From NCBI GenBank assembly GCA_046295455.1, contig JBKBNI010000003.1, forward strand, positions 1-64,000: a stretch of 64,000 nt of DNA, in the 5' to 3' direction. Origin of the DNA: Thermaurantimonas sp046295455 (GTDB lineage Bacteria > Bacteroidota > Bacteroidia > Flavobacteriales > Schleiferiaceae). The notes beneath the pieces are model-generated. The model worked only from the letters and a program-made list of their open reading frames with translations. It did not search any database and was not told where the DNA came from. Positions 53,530 to 61,872 of this stretch are shown in pieces (position 1 is the stretch's first letter; each line of letters begins with the position of its first letter). The position numbers were made by a program, and so were the translations under genes.

Positions 53530-54192
53530 ATGAAGCGGAAAATTTTCAATTGGGGGATCCTGTTTACAGCGATGGTCATTCTGCTCCAATGTACCCGACG
53601 CAATGAAGAAGACCTGAAATCCATCTGCTTTGAATCAGAAATTCTCCCCATCATCCAATCAAACTGCGCTTCGGCCGGATGCCATGACGCAACGACTGCA
53701 GCAGACGGATATGACTTGACCACCTATAGAGGTATAATGCGCACAGTGAAGCCGGGCAACGGCACAGGTTCAAAAATCGTAAAAGTAATGCGCAAAACCG
53801 ACGATGACGACCGCATGCCTCCACCTCCTGCTGCCCCGATGAACCAGGAATTTATCGACCTGATGATTCAATGGATTGATAAAGGAGCTGCCAATATAAC
53901 AGGGTGTTCTGAAGCGACGAATTGTGACACTTCGGATGTCTCATATGCAAGAGATATACAGTCTGTGTTACAGAACTATTGTGTATCATGCCATGCTGCC
54001 TCAGCCCCCTCGGGAGGAGTGGTGCTCAATACATATCAGGGTGTAAAAACAGTGTCCAACAATGGAAAATTGATCGGTTCTGTATTTCACTTGCCAGGAT
54101 TCTATGCCATGCCTCCCTCAGGTATCAAACTGCCGGACTGTGAACTTCAGAAAATCCGCGCCTGGGTAAACAGAGGTGCACCCAACAATTAA
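53530..54192 (+). CDS. c-type haem lipoprotein with CX4CH and CXXCH sites
   Basis: 220 residues. The start has a lipoprotein signal (VILLQCTRRNEEDL, Cys about 20). Two similar halves follow, each with a haem site of planctomycete-cytochrome-C type: NCASAGCH (CX4CH, about 48-54) and NYCVSCH (CX2CH, about 149-153), with a late Met in DDDRMPPPP and YAMPPSG of each half as likely axial ligand. So this is probably a di-haem electron carrier on the outside of a membrane. CX4CH is unusual but known in a few c-type proteins. It ends the four-gene operon. Confidence 0.82.
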   Translation: MKRKIFNWGILFTAMVILLQCTRRNEEDLKSICFESEILPIIQSNCASAGCHDATTAADGYDLTTYRGIMRTVKPGNGTGSKIVKVMRKTDDDDRMPPPPAAPMNQEFIDLMIQWIDKGAANITGCSEATNCDTSDVSYARDIQSVLQNYCVSCHAASAPSGGVVLNTYQGVKTVSNNGKLIGSVFHLPGFYAMPPSGIKLPDCELQKIRAWVNRGAPNN

Positions 54193-54284
54193 TACACTTT
54201 CGATGAAGGGTACCGAGGTTTAGGAAATGTTTTTGCTATAATTCCTTGGGTTTTATCTTTTCTTTGCCATTGTACGAATTTCTT

Positions 54285-55178
54285 ATGATCTCCCACTGGA
54301 TTGCAGCAGCCCGCTTGCGCACCTTGCCTCTCTCCGTGAGTGGAATATTGCTGGGTACGCTCATCGCCCGGGTCGAAACTCAAATCGACTGGCTTATTTT
54401 CTGGCTTTCAGTGCTGACGGCAATTTTATTTCAGGTGCTCAGCAATTTTGCAAACGACCTGGGCGACGCTCTGTCGGGAGCTGATGCCCGTCGGGTTGGG
54501 GAGGCACGAATGGTTGCCTCGGGATTGATTTCGTCCGGTGCGATGAAGGTTGCCATTTTAGTTACCGGATTTCTATCCTTGATTTCAGGAGTTTTGCTGG
54601 TGCTTATAGCCCTTCGGGAAGTCCCGACCTGGATATTTGTTTTTTTTTTGTTGTTGGCAGCATCCAGTGTGTGGGCGGCAGTGAGCTACACATACGGGGC
54701 TTTTGCGTATGGCTACAGACGGATGGGAGAAGTCTTTGTCATTACTTTTTTTGGGTTTGTGGCTGTCGGTGGAAGCTACTATTTGCAGACCAAACACTGG
54801 AACAGCTGCGTGCTGTTACCGGGATTGTCGGCCGGTATGCTTGCCTCGGCTGTACTCAATCTGAATAATATGCGTGATCTCGATACCGATTTGGCCAGCG
54901 GAAAGCGTACCATTGCCAACTTGCTCGGCTTTAAGGGTTCGAAATTTTACCATATTTTTCTCGTTACAGTGCCCATGATTCTCACCGGATTGTTTATTCA
55001 GTTCTGCGGATACGGCAGCTACTCATTTCTGTACCTTCTTGTACTGCCTGCTGCAATAGCCCACTGCATATCGGTGCTAAAAACCTCCAATAGCAAGTCC
55101 TTTGATTCTGAACTAAAAAAGATGGCGCTGCTGACCCTTTTGTTTGTACTTCTGTTAGGTTTTGGTATTAACATGTAA
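54285..55178 (+). CDS. menA: 1,4-dihydroxy-2-naphthoate polyprenyltransferase
   Basis: 297 residues from ATG 54285 (MISHWIAAARLRTLPLSVSG); the open stretch from 54246 is not needed. Eight or nine transmembrane segments. The two Asp-rich prenyl-diphosphate sites are NFANDLGDALSGAD (about 65) and NLNNMRDLDTDLASGKRT (about 190). MenA attaches the isoprenoid tail in menaquinone synthesis. It is followed 13 bp later by menC, so both belong to the menaquinone route. Confidence 0.94.
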   Translation: MISHWIAAARLRTLPLSVSGILLGTLIARVETQIDWLIFWLSVLTAILFQVLSNFANDLGDALSGADARRVGEARMVASGLISSGAMKVAILVTGFLSLISGVLLVLIALREVPTWIFVFFLLLAASSVWAAVSYTYGAFAYGYRRMGEVFVITFFGFVAVGGSYYLQTKHWNSCVLLPGLSAGMLASAVLNLNNMRDLDTDLASGKRTIANLLGFKGSKFYHIFLVTVPMILTGLFIQFCGYGSYSFLYLLVLPAAIAHCISVLKTSNSKSFDSELKKMALLTLLFVLLLGFGINM

Positions 55179-55191
55179 CCAATCTGCTACA

Positions 55192-56238
55192 ATGAAAGCA
55201 TTAAAAATCCTACCCCACACTCTTAAATTTAAATTTGAAGCCCAAACCAGCCGCGGATCGATGACAGACCGCCAGGTATGGTATCTGATCGTCGAAGAAG
55301 ATGGATTTACAGGCATTGGAGAGGCTGCCCCTATTCCAGGCCTTAGTGCAGATGATATGACCCACTGGGAGGCTAAACTCCAATGGCTGAAAGACCACAT
55401 AAACGACGATGAGAAAAAAATAAAATCCGCCCTCAAACACTTTCCCGCACTCTATTTCGGATATGAGATGGCTATGAAAAGCATTGACTGCGAACATCCG
55501 ATGATGCTGTATCCGTCCGTTTTCACAGCGGGCAGAGCTGGTATTCCCATCAATGGACTTGTGTGGATGAACAAAGCTCAACACATGCAATCACAGATCG
55601 ACCGCCTGATAGATGAGGGTTTTACCATACTGAAAATGAAGGTCGGGGGGATCGATTGGGCAGAAGAATTGAAACTGATCAAAGAACTTCGAAAAAAATA
55701 TGACTCCACAGAAATACAGCTCCGACTCGACGCCAATGGTGCATGGACTCCGACGGAAGCCATAGAAAAACTCAATCGCCTCAGCGAATTGGAAATACAC
55801 TCCATAGAGCAGCCCATAAAACCCGGTCAGTGGGAAGAAATGGCCCGAATCTGTGCCGAAAGTCCTATACCAATTGCCTTGGACGAAGAACTAATCGGAA
55901 TCACGGAGCTCAAAAAGAAAAAGGACCTCATCAACAGCATCACCCCTGACTACCTCATCATCAAGCCCACGCTTTTAGGCGGATTTAAAGCTTCAGAGGA
56001 ATGGATAAAACTGGCCAGAGAAAACGGGATCGATTGGTGGGTCACGAGTGCGCTGGAGAGCAACATCGGACTCAATGCCATCAGTCAATGGGTGGTGACC
56101 CAACTGCCCAATATGCCTCAAGGGTTGGGCACAGGAAGTTTATTTGAAAACAACATTCCTTCACCTCTGCAGGTCAGAAAAGGAAAATTGCTCATTGATA
56201 ACAGATTGTCCTGGGACTTATCCGCAATTACCCTTTAG
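55192..56238 (+). CDS. menC: o-succinylbenzoate synthase (enolase superfamily)
   Basis: 348 residues from ATG 55192. It dehydrates SHCHC to o-succinylbenzoate in menaquinone synthesis. Catalytic features: KxK in TILKMKVGG, metal ligands Asp in LRLDANGAW, Glu in SIEQPIK and Asp in ALDEELIG, and base Lys in LIIKPTLLGG. Dipeptide epimerases share the fold, but the pairing with menA 13 bp upstream favours menC. Confidence 0.92.
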   Translation: MKALKILPHTLKFKFEAQTSRGSMTDRQVWYLIVEEDGFTGIGEAAPIPGLSADDMTHWEAKLQWLKDHINDDEKKIKSALKHFPALYFGYEMAMKSIDCEHPMMLYPSVFTAGRAGIPINGLVWMNKAQHMQSQIDRLIDEGFTILKMKVGGIDWAEELKLIKELRKKYDSTEIQLRLDANGAWTPTEAIEKLNRLSELEIHSIEQPIKPGQWEEMARICAESPIPIALDEELIGITELKKKKDLINSITPDYLIIKPTLLGGFKASEEWIKLARENGIDWWVTSALESNIGLNAISQWVVTQLPNMPQGLGTGSLFENNIPSPLQVRKGKLLIDNRLSWDLSAITL

Positions 56239-56255
56239 AACCAAATTCATTACCC

Positions 56256-57575
56256 ATGAAAGATAGTTTATTCTCACTGCTGATGATTCTTCTCGGATTT
56301 CTCACCGGAGCGCAGCCACGCAATGTACTTGTAAATGTAGACTACCAAAGCAAGTTAGGTACTTGTGAACCATCAGTGGCCATCAGCAGAAAAGACCCAT
56401 CGAAAATGGTCATCGGTACGGTGCTCGATGGAGTTTTTTACAGCGAAGACGGAGGCAGAACCTGGAAAGGTCAGCAACTCAAATCGATCTACGGTGTATG
56501 GGGAGATCCGGTGGTAGTCGCCGATTACAGAGGAGACTTTCATTACTTTCACCTGTCTGATCCCACGGGGATGAACTGGAAAAGTGATGAAATTTTGGAT
56601 AGAATCGTCGTGCAATCCTCCTCAGACCATGGCAAAAACTGGACGGCAGGTGCCTTTTTTGGATTTAATCCTCCCAAAAAACAAGATAAACCCTGGGCGG
56701 TCGTGCATCCCACCACTCACACCCTACATGTATCATGGACTCAGTTTGACCGATACAAAAGCTCAGACTCCGCCGATAAAAGTATCATCATGTATTCTAA
56801 ATCTGCAGATGGAGCCAACCATTGGTCACCGCCTATCCGAATATCAGCTAATCCCGGTGATTGTATGGATAGCAGCGCCACAGCTGAAGGCGCTGTCCCT
56901 GCTGTGACGGCTGACAGCTCCGTATTTATAGTGTGGAGCCGAAACGACAGTCTCTGGATCAATTTTTCACACGATAATGGTAACACCTGGCTCGATCAAG
57001 AGAAATTTGTCTTTCCTCATCGGGGTGGATGGAGCATGAGCGTGCCGGGATTAAAGCGTGCCAATGGGATGCCTTTTCTAATGGCTGATGCCTCAGCAAG
57101 CATTCACAGAGGTAATCTCTACCTCACATGGATCGATTGGGATCCAAAGAGCGGAGAATATCACGTAATGTTTTCGAGAAGTGAGAACAAAAATGGTGTA
57201 TGGAGCTCTCCAACCACTCTCAGTACCGGAGCAAAAAACCTGGCGCGATTTGCCGTGACAGGCTGTGTAGATCAATTCACCGGCAACCTGTATATCATGT
57301 ACTACGAACAGATTCGACCTGAAAGACCCGAGTACCGCGTCGTGCTCCAGTGGAGCAACAATGCCGGTAAAAGCTGGAATCAACAGATTGTCAACAAAGC
57401 TCCCGTAAAGGTATCGGATCAGGTATTTTTTGGAGATTATAACCATATTGATGCCTGGAAGGGACGGATTCGCCCGGTGTGGACCCAATTTGATGGCGCG
57501 ACCACCAATGTATACACTGCGATCATTACCCAAAACAACCTAAACCTGGATCGTTATCTTTTCTTTGTTTACTGA
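56256..57575 (+). CDS. secreted sialidase-fold (BNR/Asp-box) protein
   Basis: 439 residues. Signal peptide about 1-19. Five Asp boxes mark a six-bladed propeller: SEDGGRTW (63-70), SSDHGKNW (122-129), SADGANHW (183-190), SHDNGNTW (238-245) and SNNAGKSW (about 378). The FRIP motif and Arg triad of true sialidases are not evident, so enzymatic activity on sialic acids is doubtful. There is no T9SS sorting domain. It follows menC by 17 bp in the same direction, perhaps by read-through. Confidence 0.88.
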   Translation: MKDSLFSLLMILLGFLTGAQPRNVLVNVDYQSKLGTCEPSVAISRKDPSKMVIGTVLDGVFYSEDGGRTWKGQQLKSIYGVWGDPVVVADYRGDFHYFHLSDPTGMNWKSDEILDRIVVQSSSDHGKNWTAGAFFGFNPPKKQDKPWAVVHPTTHTLHVSWTQFDRYKSSDSADKSIIMYSKSADGANHWSPPIRISANPGDCMDSSATAEGAVPAVTADSSVFIVWSRNDSLWINFSHDNGNTWLDQEKFVFPHRGGWSMSVPGLKRANGMPFLMADASASIHRGNLYLTWIDWDPKSGEYHVMFSRSENKNGVWSSPTTLSTGAKNLARFAVTGCVDQFTGNLYIMYYEQIRPERPEYRVVLQWSNNAGKSWNQQIVNKAPVKVSDQVFFGDYNHIDAWKGRIRPVWTQFDGATTNVYTAIITQNNLNLDRYLFFVY

Positions 57576-57694
57576 TAGGTATCCGATTATCGCCTCTAGA
57601 GTACCAAAAATTGCTTTCGATATTTTTTTCAAAAAAAAACCAGCAAAAAACGTTAAATCCAATATTTGTCATATTCTCCTGTTTTGACCGATTC

Positions 57695-57702
57695 TATTTT
57701 TG
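57695..57702 (+). promoter_or_regulatory. -7 promoter element for feoAB (TATTTTTG)
   Basis: TATTTTTG fits TAnnTTTG and lies 24 bp before the feoA ATG, inside the 150-bp gap after the sialidase-fold gene. No clear Fur-like palindrome was seen between it and the start. Confidence 0.5.
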
Positions 57703-57725
57703 CAGTTTAAAATAAGTCTAAATAA

Positions 57726-57971
57726 ATGAAAACGGTAGCGTGTTTAGAGGCCGGCCAGACTGGAATAATATGTGAAAAGGGATTTGAAAACATTCCTCTG
57801 AAATTGTTAGAAATGGGATGCCTGCCGGGAAATGCCATTACATTGGTCCGCAAGGCGCCGTTCAGCGATCCTATTTGTATCAGCATCAATGGTAGTCAAT
57901 ACATCATCCGCAAGGATACCGCCCATATGATACCTGTGAGCGTGGATATTCTGGAAGCTATTGCAATGTGA
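57726..57971 (+). CDS. feoA: ferrous iron transport accessory protein FeoA
   Basis: 81 residues with the SH3-like FeoA pattern: LEAGQTGIICEKGFENIPLKLLEMGCLPGNAITLVRKAPFSDPICISINGSQYIIRKDTAHMI. FeoA is thought to regulate or stabilise FeoB. The stop overlaps the GTG start of feoB by 4 bp. A -7 box sits 24 bp upstream. Confidence 0.93.
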   Translation: MKTVACLEAGQTGIICEKGFENIPLKLLEMGCLPGNAITLVRKAPFSDPICISINGSQYIIRKDTAHMIPVSVDILEAIAM

Positions 57972-60118
57972 TCCTAAGCAGAGTCGTATCCGAAAATTCT
58001 GGCTTATCGTTGAAGAAAACGCTGAAAATAGCCCTTGCCGGAAATCCTAATACCGGGAAGACCTCTCTTTTTAATCTTCTTACAGGTCTTAGACACAAGG
58101 TCGGCAATTATCCGGGCATCACTGTTGAGAAAAAAGAAGGCCTAGCGACAATTTCCGGCCATTTGCAAGCGGTCATCCTGGACTTACCGGGTTCGTACTC
58201 CCTACATCCCACTTCTGCGGATGAAAAAATTGCCTACAACATCCTGCTTGATGAAAAAAATCCTGATTATCCAGACCTGGTTGTTTATGTTGCCGAGGCT
58301 GAAAACCTGAAACGCAATCTGTTTCTCTTTTCACAAATCAAGGATCTCGGGCTCCCGGTCATTCTGGCTATCAATATGATGGACAAAGTTGCCAAAAAAG
58401 GCATATCCATTCAGACCCAAACCCTGAGCACTTTGCTCAATGTGCCTGTAGTAGCCATCAGCACCCGCAAAGACACAGGTATCAGCGAACTCAAAGAAAT
58501 CATTGCACAGCAAACAGAGTACGATACGTCGCCTATAACTGATCTGTCGGAAATCACAAAGCACTTGCCATCAGAAAAAATTCAACGTGCATTTCCCGGT
58601 ATCAATCCGTATAAGATATGGCTTATGCTTTCTCACAGAGATCAGGTAGATTTTCTAACACCGACCGAACGCCGAAACCTTCATGAGATTCGCAATGAAA
58701 TTCTGGATCTGAAGCGGATTTTGCAGCGTGAGACCATAGTCCGATATAAGAAAATCCAGGAAGTTCTGCATGCTTCCTACCGAATAGACAGACTGCAAGG
58801 CACAGATCTCCGCGCCAGGCTGGACAGGATTCTGATTCACCCCGTGTTGGGCTACATCATTTTTTTAAGCGTTCTGCTTCTTATTTTTCAATCCCTGTTT
58901 GCATGGACCAGTGCTCCCATGGATTGGATAGACCGTCAGTTTGCGGCATTTGGAGGTTTGTTGGGCGAAATATTGCCGGTGGGTCGATTTACGGATCTAC
59001 TTACCGACGGCATTATTCCCGGTATCAGTGGCATTGTCATATTTGTACCTCAAATTGCCGTTCTTATTTTCTTCATTTCTCTGCTCGAGGAGACTGGATA
59101 CATGAGCAGAGCTGTGTTTCTGATGGATAAAATCATGCGTCGGTACGGAATGAGCGGCAAAAGCGTCCTGCCACTGATTTCCGGGACAGCATGTGCGATT
59201 CCGGCTGTAATGTCCACCCGAAATATTGAAAACTGGCGAGAGAGACTCATCACCATATTGGTGATTCCGTTTACCACGTGCTCAGCCAGACTCCCGGTTT
59301 ATACCATTCTTATAGCGTTGATTATTCCCAAAAAATCGTATTTCGGCCTGTTTAATCTTCAAGGGCTTGTGCTGATGGGTCTTTATATGCTAGGCTTTCT
59401 GATGGCATTCCTGTCAGCCCTCGTGCTAAATAAAATTTTGAAAAAAGAGCACGACAATGTCTTCGTCATTGAGCTGCCGGATTACCAGCTGCCATTGATC
59501 AGAAATGTTCTGTATTCGGTCTGGGACAAAACCCGGTCGTTTGTCTTCGAGGCCGGAAAAATCATTTTGTCAATATCGGTTATACTTTGGTTTCTTGCAT
59601 CTCATGGAGGACGTCAATTTCAGAGTTACAAGCTATTGGCTCAATCGTCAACACATCTATCAGCTGAATACGAAGATCAACAAGACCAGCAGTTCGCACT
59701 TGCGTCTGTACTTCTGGAAAATTCCTATCTCGGAGTATTGGGCAAGTCAATCGAACCACTCATCAGACCTCTTGGTTATGACTGGAAGATCGGCATAGCC
59801 CTTCTTAGTTCCTTTGCTGCACGGGAAGTTTTCGTCGGTACATTGGCTACAATATACAGTGTCAGCGATATTGAAGACGGATTTGATACAGTGAGAAATC
59901 GAATGAAAATGGAAAAACGCCCAGACGGAACTCCTGTATTTAACTTTGCTACTGGTGTATCACTCTTGCTGTTTTACGCTTTTGCCATGCAGTGCATGAG
60001 CACTCTTGCTATCGTAAAGCGCGAAACAAATTCCTGGAAATGGCCGTTGATTCAGTTAGTGGGTATGAGTTCGCTGGCGTATCTTATATCGTTGGTAGTC
60101 TATCAAACAATCAGTTGA
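57968..60118 (+). CDS. feoB: ferrous iron transporter FeoB
   Basis: 716 residues from a GTG at 57968. The N-terminal G domain shows GNPNTGKTSLFNLLTGLRHKVGNYPGITVEKKEG (G1 and switch I), DLPGSYSL (G3) and INMMDKV (G4, NxxD), with the GDI-like helical part to about 270. The membrane part has the two Gate regions, with FVPQIAVLIFFISLLEETGYMSRAVFLMD and SGTACAIPAVMSTRNI in the first and LLSSFAAREVFVGTLATIYSV in the second. It imports Fe(II) across the inner membrane. feoA precedes it and the small Cys-rich protein follows 1 bp after its stop. Confidence 0.96.
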   Translation: MILSRVVSENSGLSLKKTLKIALAGNPNTGKTSLFNLLTGLRHKVGNYPGITVEKKEGLATISGHLQAVILDLPGSYSLHPTSADEKIAYNILLDEKNPDYPDLVVYVAEAENLKRNLFLFSQIKDLGLPVILAINMMDKVAKKGISIQTQTLSTLLNVPVVAISTRKDTGISELKEIIAQQTEYDTSPITDLSEITKHLPSEKIQRAFPGINPYKIWLMLSHRDQVDFLTPTERRNLHEIRNEILDLKRILQRETIVRYKKIQEVLHASYRIDRLQGTDLRARLDRILIHPVLGYIIFLSVLLLIFQSLFAWTSAPMDWIDRQFAAFGGLLGEILPVGRFTDLLTDGIIPGISGIVIFVPQIAVLIFFISLLEETGYMSRAVFLMDKIMRRYGMSGKSVLPLISGTACAIPAVMSTRNIENWRERLITILVIPFTTCSARLPVYTILIALIIPKKSYFGLFNLQGLVLMGLYMLGFLMAFLSALVLNKILKKEHDNVFVIELPDYQLPLIRNVLYSVWDKTRSFVFEAGKIILSISVILWFLASHGGRQFQSYKLLAQSSTHLSAEYEDQQDQQFALASVLLENSYLGVLGKSIEPLIRPLGYDWKIGIALLSSFAAREVFVGTLATIYSVSDIEDGFDTVRNRMKMEKRPDGTPVFNFATGVSLLLFYAFAMQCMSTLAIVKRETNSWKWPLIQLVGMSSLAYLISLVVYQTIS

Positions 60119-60119
60119 A

Positions 60120-60269
60120 ATGATTCAGGACTTTTTAGTGTACATTTCTTTGGCGGTATCCCTGATATTTTTAATTCAAAAATTCCTTTTTACAAAAAAG
60201 CCCAAAGGTTGCTCCAAATGCCCTGTGGATCACCTGGAAAAACTTCCCTCAAAATCTAACCTTCGATAA
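60120..60269 (+). CDS. FeoB-associated Cys-rich membrane protein
   Basis: 49 residues beginning MIQDFLVYISLAVSLIFLIQ. One transmembrane helix (about 4-24), then a Lys-rich stretch and the family CxxC in KGCSKCPVDHLEKL. This matches the small protein often found behind feoB in Bacteroidota; it may bind iron or assist FeoB. Its ATG follows the feoB stop by one base, so it is coupled. It is short enough to be missed by automatic annotation. Confidence 0.85.
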   Translation: MIQDFLVYISLAVSLIFLIQKFLFTKKPKGCSKCPVDHLEKLPSKSNLR

Positions 60270-60515
60270 AACCATTTCATTATTAGGTGCAGACCAACGC
60301 TGATTTTGAAATTGGAGGTACTCATCTCCTTTCAACCTATAAATTTTCAAACACTTTTCAGTACCATAGTTGTCTACAGATCTCAGCGCTGCTGATGGTG
60401 TATACAACTTTACGGGAGGTACTGCACGCAGATAGATGGAAAAGGTGACCTGCCAACTAAGGCCATGCTTGCACTGAAATTTTTCCGAAACTGACGCGCC
60501 GGTACATGTTATGGA

Positions 60516-61865
60516 TCATTCATCCCACCAAAAGCGCGTCTGCATATCAGGTGCAGGTTGAGGAAAGTTTTTGTTGTTGAGTCGCTCAATCTGCGGATAG
60601 ATGAGCCGGCGAGGTATTTGGCCATTGGGGTTCTGGGGATTTGCACCGTTTGGATGAGGGATCAAAGCGGGAAATCCCGTGCGTCTGTAGTCTGTATACG
60701 GCTCATGGTGAGTAAAGAGAGCAATGTGCTTTTGCACCATTACCTTGTTGAGATCTGAAGACAAATCGCCACTAAGTGTAGCATTCTGGGCTATGTAAGC
60801 ATCAGCCGTATCAGAATTGTAATCCTCACCCATAATTCGACGGAAATTTTCGTGAATCGCCGATGACAACTCTGCCTGTGCCAGTGCTGTCTGACCCTGA
60901 CGAACGAATATTTCTGCCTTCATAAAATGTATCTCTTCAAATGGAATTAGTGCAAACGGTGCCCCTATGTCGCTTAACACCAATCCTGGAATGGTATCGG
61001 CGGTAAAGGGTTTTCTGTACAGCAATTTGCCTTTGCGCGGATCATCGAGGTCTGTCAGCAGACGTCGGAAGTCGGGATGCACCACCATGTTGGGATTAGT
61101 CAGGAAATAGATGTATATGGGGTTAGGATCAGTCTGAGTGCCCTGGTATTTATAGACGAGAGCTTCCTGAGGACTAGAAAATGTATTAGACAGATAATTT
61201 AATGCGGCTGATGTAGCGTTTGGATTGCGCTTAATGGTGTGCAGAGCTAAACGGGCACGTAGCGCATTGGCAGCTTTTATCCAGAGGGTACGATTTCCTC
61301 CGTAGAAGAGGTCGTCTGTAGAGGGCGAGAAGTTGCTCTGATTGGTTTGTAAATCTTCAATAGCTCGCGAAAGCATCTGATCAAGAGTGGAATATATATC
61401 TTCCTGGCGGTCAAAACGGGGGTGGATGTTTTCCCGGTTCAAGGCCTCTGAAAAGGGGACATCCCCCCAAAAGGTAGTAAGTATACTCAGACTATAAGCC
61501 ATCAGCACACGCGCTACTCCTGCATAATGAGGCGATCCGTTAGCTTCTGCCCGACGAATGATGATATCCAGATTGTGCATTACGCCAATGTAGAAGTCGC
61601 TGTACATAAATCCCACAAAGACTTCGTCGACCACATACTGGCTGATCTGCTGCGGCTGAAGCTGTATGCCCAGCATTTGATTGGATAATAAATTGGAGTA
61701 TTGCCAGACTTCGCGACCTACGGTATTGGAGAGATTTCGCTGTGCCGAGGGCAGGAGCGTATTGAGTGGTACTTCTGTTGGTCGGTTGGGGTTTTGATTT
61801 ATATCCTCCATTCTACAACCTGCCAGTAGGATACTCCACAGCAGAAGTATTGAAAATCGTTTCAT
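60516..61865 (-). CDS. SusD/RagB family nutrient-binding lipoprotein
   Basis: 449 residues with a lipoprotein signal (SILLAGCRMEDINQNPNRPTEV, Cys about 17). The SusD_RagB (TPR-like) pattern includes LLPSAQRNLSN, DIIIRRAEANGSPHYAGVARVLMAYSLSILTTFWGDVPFSEAL, LWIKAANALRARLALH, and the usual C-terminus RFWWDE. It forms the lid of the SusC channel on the cell surface. It lies 7 bp behind susC on one transcript. The substrate (glycan or peptide) is not indicated by neighbours. Confidence 0.95.
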   Translation of the reverse strand: MKRFSILLLWSILLAGCRMEDINQNPNRPTEVPLNTLLPSAQRNLSNTVGREVWQYSNLLSNQMLGIQLQPQQISQYVVDEVFVGFMYSDFYIGVMHNLDIIIRRAEANGSPHYAGVARVLMAYSLSILTTFWGDVPFSEALNRENIHPRFDRQEDIYSTLDQMLSRAIEDLQTNQSNFSPSTDDLFYGGNRTLWIKAANALRARLALHTIKRNPNATSAALNYLSNTFSSPQEALVYKYQGTQTDPNPIYIYFLTNPNMVVHPDFRRLLTDLDDPRKGKLLYRKPFTADTIPGLVLSDIGAPFALIPFEEIHFMKAEIFVRQGQTALAQAELSSAIHENFRRIMGEDYNSDTADAYIAQNATLSGDLSSDLNKVMVQKHIALFTHHEPYTDYRRTGFPALIPHPNGANPQNPNGQIPRRLIYPQIERLNNKNFPQPAPDMQTRFWWDE

Positions 61866-61872
61866 ATTGGAA

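Noticed and set aside
56256..57575. Calling the Asp-box protein a functional sialidase
   Set aside because: Five Asp boxes show the propeller fold, but the FRIP motif and the Arg triad were not found.
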